From the NCBI RefSeq assembly GCF_016741935.1, contig NZ_JAERRG010000019.1:178469-242468 (forward strand): a DNA stretch of 64,000 nucleotides. Direction: 5' to 3'. A model generated the notes under the pieces. The model did no database searches. It was not told where the DNA came from and worked only from the letters and a program-made list of their open reading frames with translations. Both the position numbers and the translations under genes were made by a program. The stretch is from Streptomyces endocoffeicus (GTDB taxonomy: Bacteria > Actinomycetota > Actinomycetes > Streptomycetales > Streptomycetaceae). Within the stretch, counting starts at the first letter, position 1. Every line of letters begins with the position of its first letter. Shown here one piece after another: positions 41,578-50,728 of the stretch.

Positions 41578-42801
41578 TCAGGCGCTCACTTTGTGGAAGA
41601 CGCTGCGGTCCGGGCCGGTGTGGAGCCGCATGTAGCCGGCAAGCAGCGCGTCGACCTCGGCGTCGCCGGTATCGACGCGCAGACTCGCCGCCTCAAGAGC
41701 GACGAGCTTGTCCAGCGGGGTGACCACGACGATGCCCTCGCGGCCGACCTTCCGGATGACCTTGGCGCTGATCTGCTGGTTGCCGCGCCCGAACAGGTAG
41801 CCCTGGCCGCCCAGCACGCCCACTACGATGCGGGTCTCACGCCCCTCCATGAGGCCGAGCAGCGCCCGCTCGTCGAGATCGGACCCGACGAGCGCACCGT
41901 CCAGCACGGCGTCGACGCCGAGCAGCGTGGAGGGCAGGCCGAGCGACTTCATGACGCGTCGCATGGTGGTGCCGGGCCCCACGATGTAGAGGACCCCCTC
42001 CCGCATCCGTGCCGCGACGCGCCGGCAAGCCGCTTCCAGCACCGCGTTGTCGTCCGCTCGGGATCCCGCTTTGGCGTTCTGCGCGAGATGGCGCTCGTAG
42101 GGACTGCGGGCATAGCCGTACAGACGTGCCGAGAGCCGGTCCTCGCGGAAGGCGGTCTCGTCGAGGTCCATGACCTCAGCGTCTCGTAGTCGGGCCGTAG
42201 GACTGCCGTCGAGGAACAGAGCCGCGAGGCCGCCCGCGCTTTCGGGGTTCGCGCCGAACACCGCCGAGTGCATCTTCACCCCCGCCGGGATGCCGAGCAC
42301 AGGCACGCGGTCGCCAACCGCGCTCAGAATGTCACGCGCCGTGCCGTCGCCGCCTGCGAACAGGAGAAGGTCGACCGCCGAGAGTGCCATCGCCGCAGCG
42401 GCCGCCTTGGTGTCGGCGGGCCCGCTGGCACCCGGCTCTGTCCGGTGCACGACGACAGGGTCCAGTCCGGCGGCCAGGGCGCTGTGCTCGCCCAGGTCAC
42501 CGGACGCCGTCACGAGGCGGAACGGTGTCTTCGAGGCGGCGAGACGAGCGAGCGCGCGGACAGCTCGTTCGCCCGACAGAGGGCGCGCGCCCCGCCGCTG
42601 CGCCTCTTCCAGGATGTCCGGTCCGTCGGTCCCCTTGAGGCCCACGCTGCCGCCCATGCCCGCGAGCGGATTGACGATCAGGCCCAGTTTCCTGCCCGTC
42701 CGACACTCCTCGACCTCGCCGGAGAGGGGACGATCCGGTTCCGCCGTCGCTGCCCCAGCGGCACCGAGCGTCGCATCATCTCGGTCCGGGTTATCCGGCA
42801 T
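41578..42801 (-). CDS. ATP-NAD kinase-fold protein (AcoX-like)
   Basis: 407 residues. The NAD-kinase GGDGT motif is in LLLFAGGDGTARDILSAVGD, with LGLIVNPLAGMGGSVGLKGT near residue 40 and VLGIPAGVKMHSAVFGANPE as in AcoX proteins. The last 200 residues (GTTMRRVMKSLGLPSTLLGV, GNQQISAKVIRKVGREGIVV) are family specific. The N-terminal 35 residues are variable. First gene of an operon with the split P-protein homologues. AcoX function is not firmly known; a nucleotide-cofactor kinase role is inferred from the fold. Confidence 0.9.
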   Translation of the reverse strand: MPDNPDRDDATLGAAGAATAEPDRPLSGEVEECRTGRKLGLIVNPLAGMGGSVGLKGTDGPDILEEAQRRGARPLSGERAVRALARLAASKTPFRLVTASGDLGEHSALAAGLDPVVVHRTEPGASGPADTKAAAAAMALSAVDLLLFAGGDGTARDILSAVGDRVPVLGIPAGVKMHSAVFGANPESAGGLAALFLDGSPTARLRDAEVMDLDETAFREDRLSARLYGYARSPYERHLAQNAKAGSRADDNAVLEAACRRVAARMREGVLYIVGPGTTMRRVMKSLGLPSTLLGVDAVLDGALVGSDLDERALLGLMEGRETRIVVGVLGGQGYLFGRGNQQISAKVIRKVGREGIVVVTPLDKLVALEAASLRVDTGDAEVDALLAGYMRLHTGPDRSVFHKVSA

Positions 42802-43124
42802 AGGGCTGAACTCCTACTTGCATGCGGTCGGGACGTTTTCATCAGGGGCGGCTCAGGCCTGCCGCACGTCAATGACGGGCCGGCTGCGCTGGGGCGCTGA
42901 TCCATTGGGCTTAGCCAAACACCCCTCAGCGACAAAGAGAAACAAAACTTCGGCCGCACCTACGCCGTGTAGTTGTTAATAGGCTTCTCGCGCGGCTGTG
43001 AATCGTTCCATTACTGGTTCGCATGATAGGAAGACGCGGGACAGCCACTGATGCCTCGGACCCCGAGGTGCCTGATACCGGGATACGTCAGGAGCCGTGC
43101 GCGACGGGTCGACTGAGCGGGTGC
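42802..43124. promoter_or_regulatory. Promoter region of the AcoX/GcvP-like operon
   Basis: 322 bp without a gene. It contains an AT-rich core unusual for this chromosome (GACAAAGAGAAACAAAACTT at about 42931, GTAGTTGTTAATAGGC at about 42969). The LysR gene downstream ends at 43125 and points the same way, so this is the operon promoter and a likely LysR or PucR target. Confidence 0.5.
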
Positions 43125-44069
43125 TCAGAACTCCTCGGGCCTACCAGTTGCCGTCTCGATGCGCGACACCAGGTCACTTTCCCGATCCCGTACCTCGACC
43201 GCTGTGGCGCGGAACGCGTCGATCAGGGGTGTCGCAGGCCCGCGCCATGCCAGAACCAACTCGGATCCGGCGACATCGGTGATGGGTCGGAACACGATCG
43301 ATGGACGTGGGGCGAATCGGGACATGCTGATCGCGGTGACCGTGATCGCTTCTCCGGACGTGACTTTCTCCAGCTCTCCCTCCATCGAGCCGACCATGGG
43401 CCCGATCCGAGGAAGCAACTGTTCATCCAGTTCGGTGTCGCGCAGCGTCCAAAATCTCGACCATGTCCTGTCGTCGGTACGCGGCGCGAGAATCCGCTCA
43501 TCGACAAGATCGTTCAGGGTCACGGCTCGAGCGGCTGCCAGAGGATGACTCTGGTCGACACCAATAGCGCGGGGTTCGACGAACATTGGCTCGACGTGGA
43601 GGTCGGGGCATTCGATCGGCGTCCGCACAAATGCGATGTCGGTGGTGTTCGAACACAGGCCACAAGACGGGTCGCCCCACTGGAACGTCTCCAGCTCGAT
43701 TGCGACAGAAGGATGGTTCGCACGAAAGGCGCGGAGGATTGGCGAATCGAGTTCGAGCAGTGAGGACACGCTGAAACCGATGCGGAGCGGTGTCTCGATT
43801 CTGTCGCGGGTGGCACGGGCGGCCAGTGTGCCCTCTTCCAGGGCGTTGAGTGCTGTGCGAACGCCGCTGAGGAACAGTTCCCCGGCTTCGGTCAGGGCGA
43901 CCGAGCGGGTGGTGCGCATCAGGAGCGGGACCCCGACCTGCTCTTCCAGCTCGGCGACGCTGCGGCTGAGTCCTTGCTGCGAAATGTGAAGGATCGCGGC
44001 CGCGCGTGTGAAGTGCAGCTCTTCGGCGAGGGTCGCGAAATGACACAGCCGGCGTGTGTTGACGTCCAC
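43125..44069 (-). CDS. LysR-family transcriptional regulator
   Basis: 314 residues. N-terminal winged helix (LCHFATLAEELHFTRAAAIL, HISQQGLSRSVAELEEQVGV, TRSVALTEAGELFLSG) and an effector-binding domain with the usual FRANHPSVAIELETF and RPITDVAGSELVLAWRG. The recognition helix HISQQGLSRS, with QQ in place of QPALS, is a common variant. It lies directly upstream of the AcoX/GcvP-like operon on the same strand and probably controls it. Confidence 0.92.
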   Translation of the reverse strand: MDVNTRRLCHFATLAEELHFTRAAAILHISQQGLSRSVAELEEQVGVPLLMRTTRSVALTEAGELFLSGVRTALNALEEGTLAARATRDRIETPLRIGFSVSSLLELDSPILRAFRANHPSVAIELETFQWGDPSCGLCSNTTDIAFVRTPIECPDLHVEPMFVEPRAIGVDQSHPLAAARAVTLNDLVDERILAPRTDDRTWSRFWTLRDTELDEQLLPRIGPMVGSMEGELEKVTSGEAITVTAISMSRFAPRPSIVFRPITDVAGSELVLAWRGPATPLIDAFRATAVEVRDRESDLVSRIETATGRPEEF

Positions 44070-44129
44070 ATCACCAAAGGTAGGGCGTGCACAAGTGTTC
44101 GATAATCAGATGCCGTCCAGCGCGACCGC

Positions 44130-44540
44130 GGGAAGCGCTGGGGGAGCAGCTCGTCAATACTGGTAGAACCCCTGCCCGGACTTGCGGGGTGTGCGCATCC
44201 CCGCTGCATGCCGGTGTCGATGTCCTTGGCGCTGGCGAAGCCTGACTCCATCATGCGGATCGCGGACAGCGGGTAGGGGATCAGCAGTGCGTTGACCACG
44301 AAGCCGGCGCGGTCCCCCGCGGTGATGGTCCGCTTCCCGAGCGCCTCGAGCGCGAACCGCTCGGCCCGCTCCCGGGTCCGTGCCGCGGTGAGCAGCGAGG
44401 GCACCCGGTCGTCACCGCACGGCTCAGCGACTCGCGGATCCGGACTCTGCCGCGTTCGACGCCCGCCCGGTCCGCGTCGGCCACCACCACGTCGAGGCCC
44501 GCGCGGGCACACACCTCGGCGATTCTCCTCGGGGCGCTTC
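44130..44540 (-). pseudogene. Decayed 3-hydroxyacyl-CoA dehydrogenase
   Basis: Minus-strand fragments in two frames. Near 44530-44420: IAEVCARAGLDVVVADADRA, the NAD-domain start, with the glycine loop missing before it. Then from about 44350: ALGKRTITAGDRAGFVVNAL, LIPYPLSAIRMMESGFASAK, DIDTGMQRGCAHP, the C-terminal domain, ending abruptly. The middle is deleted and shifted. It sits immediately downstream of the acyl-CoA ligase gene, suggesting that the ligase once worked with a beta-oxidation step. Confidence 0.85.
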
Positions 44541-44544
44541 CCTG

Positions 44545-46173
44545 TCAGCCACGGATCCGGCGCTCCTGATCGGACCACTCCTTGGCCCGCAGCTCGAACT
44601 TCTGAATCTTGCCGGTGGCGGTCTTGGGCAGTTCGGTGACGAACTCCACGATGGCTGGGGCCTTGTAGCGGGCGATCAGCGTACGGACGTGCGCGATCAG
44701 GCTGTCGCCGTCAAGAGCGGCGCCGTCCTTGAGGATGACGAAGGCCTTGGGGCGTTCACCCCATCGCTCGTCCGGGACGCCGACGACCGCCGCTTCCTGG
44801 ACCTCGTGGTGGGAGAGCAGCGCCTGCTCGACCTCTATGGTCGAGATGTTCTCCCCGCCCGAGACGATGACGTCCTTGGCACGGTCGGTCAGTTCGATGT
44901 AGCCGTCGTCGTGCCAGACGCCCAGATCGCCGGAGTGGAACCAGCCGCCCGTGAACGCCTCCGCGGTGGCCTCGGGATCGTCCAGGTAGCCCTTCATCAC
45001 CGTGTTGCCGCGCATCACGATCTCGCCGACCGTTCGCCCGTCTCTCGGTACGTCCTTCATGTCAGTGTCGACGACCCGCACCGGATCGGCCTGGAACATG
45101 GCCACACCCTGGCGGGCCAGCAGTCGGGCGCGCTCGTCCGGGGTGACGTCGCGCCAGGCGTCCTTTCGCTCGCAGACCGTGTAGGGGCCGTAAGTCTCGG
45201 TGAGTCCGTAGACATGGACGATGGAGGCGCCCAGCTCCTCCATACGTCCGATGATGGCGGGGCTCGGTGCCGCCCCCGCCGTCGTCACGACCAGCGGCTT
45301 GGAGAGGGGCTTGGCCGCGGGGGAGTTCGCCAGCATGACCAGAACTGTCGGCGCGCCGTTGAAATGGGTGACGCCCAAGCTCTCGAGCAGATGCCAGATG
45401 TTCTCCGGATCCACGGTGCGCAGACAGACGTGCGTGCCGCCGACCGCGGTGACGGCCCAGGCTGTGCACCATCCGTTGCAGTGGAACATCGGCAGGGTCC
45501 ACAGGTAGACGCTGTCAGGGGTGTGTCGTGAGTGGATCACCTCGCCGAGGGCATTGAGGTACGCGCCCCGGTGGCTGTACATCACCCCTTTGGGCCGTCC
45601 GGTGGTGCCGGAGGTGTAGTTGACCGAGATGGTGTCGAGTTCGTCGTCCACGGTCCATTCCGCGTATGGGGCATCGTCACCGCGGCTCAGCAACTGCTCG
45701 TAGTCGGGTCCGGACAACAGCGGACGGGCACCGGCGCCCAGGCCCGTGCCGGTGAGATCCACGAGGGAGACGATTTCGCGAACGGAGGCCAGCCGGTCCG
45801 CGATCGGCAGGACCATCTCCTGCAGTCCTGTGTCCACCACGAGGAGCTTCGCGCCGGAATGGTCGCAGATATAACGCATCTCCTCCGGCGACAGGCGAGT
45901 GTTGACGGCGACCAGGGAGGCTCCGGCCAGCGGCACCGCGAAGTGCGCGATCAGCAGCTCGGGCGTGTTCGGGCACAGGTAGGCCACCCGGTCGCCCGCT
46001 TCCACACCGGAGGCGCGCAGCGCGGCGGCGAGCCGAATGGTGTGGTCGGCGAACTCGGCATAACTCAGGCTGCGGTCCCCGTAGCGGATCGCGGTCTTGT
46101 CCGGATGGGCCACGGCAGCGCGCTCGAGATAGGCCAGCGGGGTGAGCGGGGTGATGTACGGCGGCTGGGTCAT
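44545..46173 (-). CDS. AMP-binding acyl-CoA ligase (medium-chain/AlkK-like)
   Basis: 542 residues from ATG 46173 (MTQPPYITPLTPLAYLERAA). Adenylation motifs: NYTSGTTGRPKGVMYSHRG (P-loop A3), YGLTETYGPYTVCERK (A5), GWFHSGDLGVWHDDGYIELT (A7), DRAKDVIVSGGENISTIEVE (A8), and the catalytic lysine in LPKTATGKIQKFELR (A10). It activates a carboxylate to an acyl-CoA through the acyl-AMP. The FHCNGWC motif is typical of AlkK-type ligases. Its PucR neighbour and the remnant dehydrogenase place it in a catabolic setting. Confidence 0.93.
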   Translation of the reverse strand: MTQPPYITPLTPLAYLERAAVAHPDKTAIRYGDRSLSYAEFADHTIRLAAALRASGVEAGDRVAYLCPNTPELLIAHFAVPLAGASLVAVNTRLSPEEMRYICDHSGAKLLVVDTGLQEMVLPIADRLASVREIVSLVDLTGTGLGAGARPLLSGPDYEQLLSRGDDAPYAEWTVDDELDTISVNYTSGTTGRPKGVMYSHRGAYLNALGEVIHSRHTPDSVYLWTLPMFHCNGWCTAWAVTAVGGTHVCLRTVDPENIWHLLESLGVTHFNGAPTVLVMLANSPAAKPLSKPLVVTTAGAAPSPAIIGRMEELGASIVHVYGLTETYGPYTVCERKDAWRDVTPDERARLLARQGVAMFQADPVRVVDTDMKDVPRDGRTVGEIVMRGNTVMKGYLDDPEATAEAFTGGWFHSGDLGVWHDDGYIELTDRAKDVIVSGGENISTIEVEQALLSHHEVQEAAVVGVPDERWGERPKAFVILKDGAALDGDSLIAHVRTLIARYKAPAIVEFVTELPKTATGKIQKFELRAKEWSDQERRIRG

Positions 46174-46389
46174 CACTGTCTCCGGAAGGCGAGTGGGCTG
46201 CGGCGTAGGGCGCGGGACGGACAGGCAGCCCACCCGGTTCGGAGGGAATAGGGCAGCGCGCCATGAGATGCCAGCAGCGGAGATCGACGTGGGATGGTGG
46301 GTACCGATGGCTGAACGGGGTGGCACCAGAATGCGGGACCGGTGCCAGTCCTCGTTAGTGGCAGGATCACAAATGCGGTTGTGGCCGAC

Positions 46390-47631
46390 TCACAAACCGT
46401 GGGTCCGGCCTCGCCGACCGCCCAGCAGTCGTACCGCGACCAGGATCTCCAGCACGTCCGCGAAGCGCCTCAGGTCGCAGCCGGTGCGCTCGGCGATCCG
46501 CTCCAGCCGGTAGTAGGCCGTGTTTGGATGCACGTGCAGGCGCTGCGCCGTGGTGCGGGCGTTCAGATCGCTCGCTACGTACTCGAGGAAGGTGGCGACC
46601 AGATTGCTCCCGTTTACGAGGTCCTCCGTCACGAACCTGGAGATATCCGGACGGATGAGGCGTCGTGCCGTGTCGCCGTGGCGGAGGAACAGGTAGTCCA
46701 GGCTGGACACCAGCGGCAGCGCGATCACCCCGGCCTCGTTACCGAGTCCCTCTCGCGCGGCGCACGCCTCGGCGTATGCCTCAGGGATCTTGCCGAGGCC
46801 GGCGTGGTGCGTACTGATGCCCACCGAAAGTCCCTGACGTCGCAATTCCGGGAGCAGATGCCCGAGGGTTTGAGTGAACGCCGCCGTACCGCCCGTCTGG
46901 GCCGGTGCGACGCCCACGACTTCGTCCTGGCGGGCGACCGCGAATCCCCGCGGCACGAGTCTGCGTAGCGTGGCGACGACATCTTGGAGCGTCTGCTGGG
47001 CCGATCCGCCGGCCGGAGTCAGGACCGGAGTGGCCGAGAGCACGACCAGGCGAGCATCAGCTTCGAGTCCCACCGCCCGCAGCAGTGCCTGTTTCGGACC
47101 GGCGGAGATGTCCCGCGCGGCCAGCAGGTCCTCCAGCAAGTCGCGGCGGACCCGGTCGCTTTCCGCGAGATCGTGCTGCTGGGCGGTCAGGTAGGCCTCG
47201 GCGGCCAGCGAGCTTCCCACCTCGATGACGCGCATGACTTGCCCGACGAGGGCGAGCGCCGCGTCGCGCGAGTCCGGGTCTTCCCCGCCCATCTCGAGCA
47301 AGGTCTCCCAGAGGGTTAGCTGCGCGACCCGGAAGGCGTGCAGGAAGTCGGAGAGGGAGATGCCCTGCCGGACTCTGCGCCCGGCCTGCGTCTCGGTGGG
47401 CGGAAAGTCTTCCCGCCGCGCAGGTCTGCCGAGCCGCACACTGGTGAGCAGTGCCCGGAAAATGGCTTCGACGTGTACCGTCACGTCGCTGCGAAGTTCC
47501 GGCGCTGTACAGGCCGCGTACGCCGGAACCTGGTCCCAGATAGCCTCGACGGCGCTGGTGACCACACGGCCGAGGGACGCCTCGACCGTGTCGACGACAC
47601 CTTCTACCGCGTCATTGTCCGCCGTGGTCAT
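46390..47631 (-). CDS. PucR/CdaR-family transcriptional regulator
   Basis: 413 residues from ATG 47631. The N-terminal helical domain contains the RREDFPPTETQAGRRVRQGI element, then a GGDEF-like central domain and the C-terminal PucR helix-turn-helix (LNARTTAQRLHVHPNTAYYR, LERIAERTGCDLRRFADVLE). Such regulators sense catabolic substrates or amino-acid-related signals. It is divergent from nothing; the acyl-CoA ligase gene follows 216 bp downstream on the same strand and is the likely target. Confidence 0.92.
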   Translation of the reverse strand: MTTADNDAVEGVVDTVEASLGRVVTSAVEAIWDQVPAYAACTAPELRSDVTVHVEAIFRALLTSVRLGRPARREDFPPTETQAGRRVRQGISLSDFLHAFRVAQLTLWETLLEMGGEDPDSRDAALALVGQVMRVIEVGSSLAAEAYLTAQQHDLAESDRVRRDLLEDLLAARDISAGPKQALLRAVGLEADARLVVLSATPVLTPAGGSAQQTLQDVVATLRRLVPRGFAVARQDEVVGVAPAQTGGTAAFTQTLGHLLPELRRQGLSVGISTHHAGLGKIPEAYAEACAAREGLGNEAGVIALPLVSSLDYLFLRHGDTARRLIRPDISRFVTEDLVNGSNLVATFLEYVASDLNARTTAQRLHVHPNTAYYRLERIAERTGCDLRRFADVLEILVAVRLLGGRRGRTHGL

Positions 47632-47717
47632 GTCTGTTCCCGTCGGCCGATCGGGCCGCGCAGAACAGGCGCTGCGCGCTCCTGCGAGGTTAACGCGGGC
47701 TTGTGGGGTGATCACAC

Positions 47718-47864
47718 ATGCAGCAGATGGCCGCGCAGACGGGACGCTTCGACCTGATCCTCGACACCGTCGGAGCGCCCCACGCGCTGGAGCCCTATCT
47801 GGGCGCCCTGGCCATCGACGGGACCCTCTGCCTGGTCGGTATCCGGCTGAGCCGAGGGGCGTGA
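47718..47864 (+). pseudogene. Fragment of a zinc-type alcohol dehydrogenase
   Basis: 48 codons: MQQMAAQTGRFDLILDTVGA, PHALEPYLGALAIDGTLCLV, GIRLSRGA. It matches the cofactor-domain strand (FDLILDTVGAPH, DGTL-LVG) of AdhC-like enzymes, without the zinc and glycine-loop parts. Marks the right edge of the remnant-rich region. Confidence 0.75.
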
Positions 47865-47961
47865 TGTGCCGAGGGGCTGGGTAAGCGCGCCGCGATCATC
47901 GCTTGAGATGCCGAGGTAATCGGTACACATGGGGCGAAAGCATTGCCGGAAAGGAGGCGAC

Positions 47962-48039
47962 ATGTCGTCGAAGCGACGTCGTAAGAAGAAGGCCCGTCGT
48001 AAGAACGGGGCTAACCACGGTAGCCGTCCTCAGTCCTGA
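47962..48039 (+). CDS. 50S ribosomal protein bL37
   Basis: 25 residues, MSSKRRRKKKARRKNGANHG then SRPQS, with the strong ribosome site AAGGAGG seven bases before the ATG. It is the Streptomyces counterpart of the 24-residue mycobacterial bL37, which ends KKSKANHGKRPNA. The highly basic peptide binds 23S rRNA in the large subunit. Its ribosome site and composition leave little doubt despite the size. Confidence 0.9.
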   Translation: MSSKRRRKKKARRKNGANHGSRPQS

Positions 48040-48587
48040 CCTGGGGTTTCTGCCGAGTGACGGCAACGGGCTCCCCGAGCGTGTGGCGCCGCCGCGCCCG
48101 GGGGCGGGGAGCCCGTCGGTCGAGCAGGGCTTCGGTCCGGGTGGGACGTACCTGGCATTCGTTCAGGTCGTTCGGGTCGTCCAGGTCGTTCAGGTCGTCC
48201 AGGTCCGTCGCCACGGGGGCGCGTGCGGTTGCGGTGTGCGCTTGTTGTGCGCTGTGGTTCGCGGGATGGAGGGGGAGCGCGCTGCGCGTTCGCGGCCGGG
48301 TGAAGGGCGGGAAAAGGGTGGTGTGCTCCCGCCGCGCGCTTCGTAGCGCGCGATCGCGCTTCGTAGCTCCGATTACTTCCGGGGCGAAGTGTGAGCGCCT
48401 CCCCGGGGGGCTCGTATCTGAGGAAGATGATGGGTCAGGGAGCCTCCTGCCCCGTCCCGGCGTCGCCGGGGCGCATGTGGAGTGATGTGTGAGCGAGCCT
48501 CCACCGTGTGCGGCACGATCTTGCCCGTCCTGAAGTTCACGGTCGGTTCCGCCTCTTTCTTACCTTCCGTGAGCAAGGGAGTGCACC
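48040..48587. other. 548-bp gene-free region with 9-bp repeats
   Basis: No convincing gene. A 9-bp repeat GTCGTTCAG/GTCGTCCAG runs at 48165-48212, and GCGCTTCGTAGC is repeated around 48340-48370. The RppA promoter should lie in the last 100 bp. Confidence 0.6.
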
Positions 48588-49763
48588 ATGGCAGTGCTGT
48601 GCCGACCGGCGGTGTGGGTGCCGGAGAACACCATCTCGATGGAGGAGACGCTGGCGCTGGCGCGCCGGCTGCACGCCGGACACGCGAAGCTTCCGCTGGT
48701 GCTGCGGATGATCAGGAACACCGGGGTGGCGAAGCGGCATCTGGTCCAGCCGCTGGCCGTCACCCTGACGCATCCGGGGTTCGAGGCCCGCAATCGCCTC
48801 TATGTGAGCGAGGCCCATGCCCGGGTCCCGGACGTGGTCAAGCAGGCGCTGTCCTCGGCGGAGGTGACGGCGCGGGACATCGACACGATCGTGTTCGTCT
48901 CGTGCACCGGTTTCACGATGCCGCCCCTGACCTCGTGGATGATCAACCAGCTGGGTTTCCGCTCCGACACCCGGCAGATCCCCATCGCGCAGCTGGGCTG
49001 TGCGGCCGGCGGGGCCGCCATCAACCGGGCGCATGACTTCTGCCGCGCGTACCCGGGAGCCAATGTGCTGATCGTGGCGTGCGAGTTCTGCTCGCTGTGC
49101 TACCAGCCGGACGACCTCGACGTCGGCTCACTGCTGTCCGACGGGCTGTTCGGGGACGCGATCGCCGCGGCGGTCATGCGTGGCAGCGGCGGGGAGGGGA
49201 TGCGGCTGGTGCGCAACGCCTCGCATCTGGTGCCGGGCACCGAGGACTGGATCGCGTACGAGGTGAAGGCCAGCGGATTCCACTTCCGGCTGGACAAGCG
49301 GGTCCCGGGCACCATGAACGTGCTGGCTCCCGCCCTGCATACGCTCGCCGGCACCCACGGCTGGGATGCCACCGGCCTGGACTTCTACATCATCCACGCC
49401 GGTGGGCCCCGCATCCTGGACGACCTGTGCCGCTATCTGAAGGTGCCGCCGGACGCCTTCAGACACAGCCGCGCCACCCTCACCGAGTACGGCAACATCG
49501 CCTCGGCCGTCGTCTTCGAGGCGCTGCGCCGCCAGTTCGACGAGGGGCTGCCCCCGGGGGCGCGCGGACTGCTGGCCGGGTTCGGGCCCGGCATCACCGC
49601 CGAATCCTGCCTCGGCACCTGGGAGCACTCCGACCGGGTACGGTCCGGCCGCCGAACGGGCAACGTCGACGCCTTACCGGTCAGGCTTCCCGTCCCTTCC
49701 GAGCCCGACCTGCACAGTGAAACCCCATCCCCGCACAAGCCCAAGAATCGAGGATCCGCGTGA
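48588..49763 (+). CDS. Type III polyketide synthase, RppA-like (1,3,6,8-tetrahydroxynaphthalene synthase)
   Basis: 391 residues; ATG behind AAGGGAG. Catalytic triad at the RppA positions: Cys138 (PIAQLGCAAGG), His270 (FYIIHAGGPR) and Asn303 (LTEYGNIAS). The THN-synthase signatures CEFCSLCYQP and TEDWIAYEVKASGFHF are present. It condenses five malonyl-CoA to THN, the precursor of flaviolin and HPQ melanin. The C-terminal 30 residues are an extra polar tail. Downstream are an aldo/keto reductase (GTGA overlap) and a SnoaL-like gene rather than the usual P450 and cupin genes, so the end product may differ. Confidence 0.93.
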   Translation: MAVLCRPAVWVPENTISMEETLALARRLHAGHAKLPLVLRMIRNTGVAKRHLVQPLAVTLTHPGFEARNRLYVSEAHARVPDVVKQALSSAEVTARDIDTIVFVSCTGFTMPPLTSWMINQLGFRSDTRQIPIAQLGCAAGGAAINRAHDFCRAYPGANVLIVACEFCSLCYQPDDLDVGSLLSDGLFGDAIAAAVMRGSGGEGMRLVRNASHLVPGTEDWIAYEVKASGFHFRLDKRVPGTMNVLAPALHTLAGTHGWDATGLDFYIIHAGGPRILDDLCRYLKVPPDAFRHSRATLTEYGNIASAVVFEALRRQFDEGLPPGARGLLAGFGPGITAESCLGTWEHSDRVRSGRRTGNVDALPVRLPVPSEPDLHSETPSPHKPKNRGSA

Positions 49764-50728
49764 CCGCGTCCATTCCGCATGTGCCCGAGACCGCGTCCAC
49801 CCTGTCCCTGGGGGGAGACCTGACGGTCAACCGGCTCGGCTACGGTGCCATGCACCTGACCGGACCCGGCGTCTGGGGCCCGCCCGAGAACCCGGATCAG
49901 GCCGTACGCCTGTTGCGTCGCGCCGTGGACGACCTCGGCGTCAACTTCATCGACACCGCCGACTCCTACGGTCCCGGCTACAACGAGGAGCTCATCCGGA
50001 AGGCCCTGCATCCCTATCCGGACCATCTGGTGATCGCCACCAAGGGCGGCATGCTGCGCACCGGCCCCGACGACTGGGTGCGGGCCGAGGGCCGCAACCC
50101 CTACATCGTCGCCTTGGGCAGACCCGAATATCTGCGCCAGCAGGTCGAGGTCAGCCTGCACCGCCTCGGCCTGGAGCGCATCGACCTCTATCAGCTGCAC
50201 CGTATCGACCCCCTGGTACCGCTCGAGGACCAGCTCGGGGCACTCGCCGAGCTGCGGGAGCAGGGCAAGATCCGCCATATCGGACTGTCCGGCCAGCCCG
50301 AGGTCACCGTCGAACAGCTCGAACAGGCCGCCGAGATCGTGGACATCGTGGCGGTGGAGAACCTCTACAACATCGCCGACCGGTCCGGCGAGTCGATCCT
50401 CAGATACGCCGAACAGCGCGGCATGGTCTTCATCCCGTGGTTCCCGCTCGGCCATGGCGACCTGGTCGGACCCGGTGGCATCCTCACCAAGGCCGCTGAA
50501 CGGTACGGGGTCACCGGAGCCCAGCTGGGGCTGGCGTGGCTGCTGCGCCACGCCTCCAACACCCTCCTCATTCCCGGCACCACATCGGTGGCCCACCTGG
50601 AGGAGAACCTCCGGGCCGACGAGATCCGGCTCACCGACAGCCAGTGGGACGAGATCGAAGCACTCTGCGCCACGGTCACCCCGTGGCGGCCCAAGCCGGT
50701 GCGGAAGCACCGGGGAGGGGCGCGGTGA
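49760..50728 (+). CDS. Aldo/keto reductase
   Basis: 322 residues from GTG 49760. TIM-barrel NADPH reductase: NRLGYGAMHLTGPGVWGPPE, catalytic Asp/Tyr in FIDTADSYGPGYNEELIRKA, lysine in LVIATKGGM, histidine in DLYQLHRIDP, and the C-terminal cofactor site LIPGTTSVAHLEENL. Translationally coupled to the type III PKS (GTGA). A reductive step on the THN-derived naphthol is the simplest hypothesis, comparable in logic to fungal THN reductase although unrelated in fold. Confidence 0.92.
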   Translation: MTASIPHVPETASTLSLGGDLTVNRLGYGAMHLTGPGVWGPPENPDQAVRLLRRAVDDLGVNFIDTADSYGPGYNEELIRKALHPYPDHLVIATKGGMLRTGPDDWVRAEGRNPYIVALGRPEYLRQQVEVSLHRLGLERIDLYQLHRIDPLVPLEDQLGALAELREQGKIRHIGLSGQPEVTVEQLEQAAEIVDIVAVENLYNIADRSGESILRYAEQRGMVFIPWFPLGHGDLVGPGGILTKAAERYGVTGAQLGLAWLLRHASNTLLIPGTTSVAHLEENLRADEIRLTDSQWDEIEALCATVTPWRPKPVRKHRGGAR

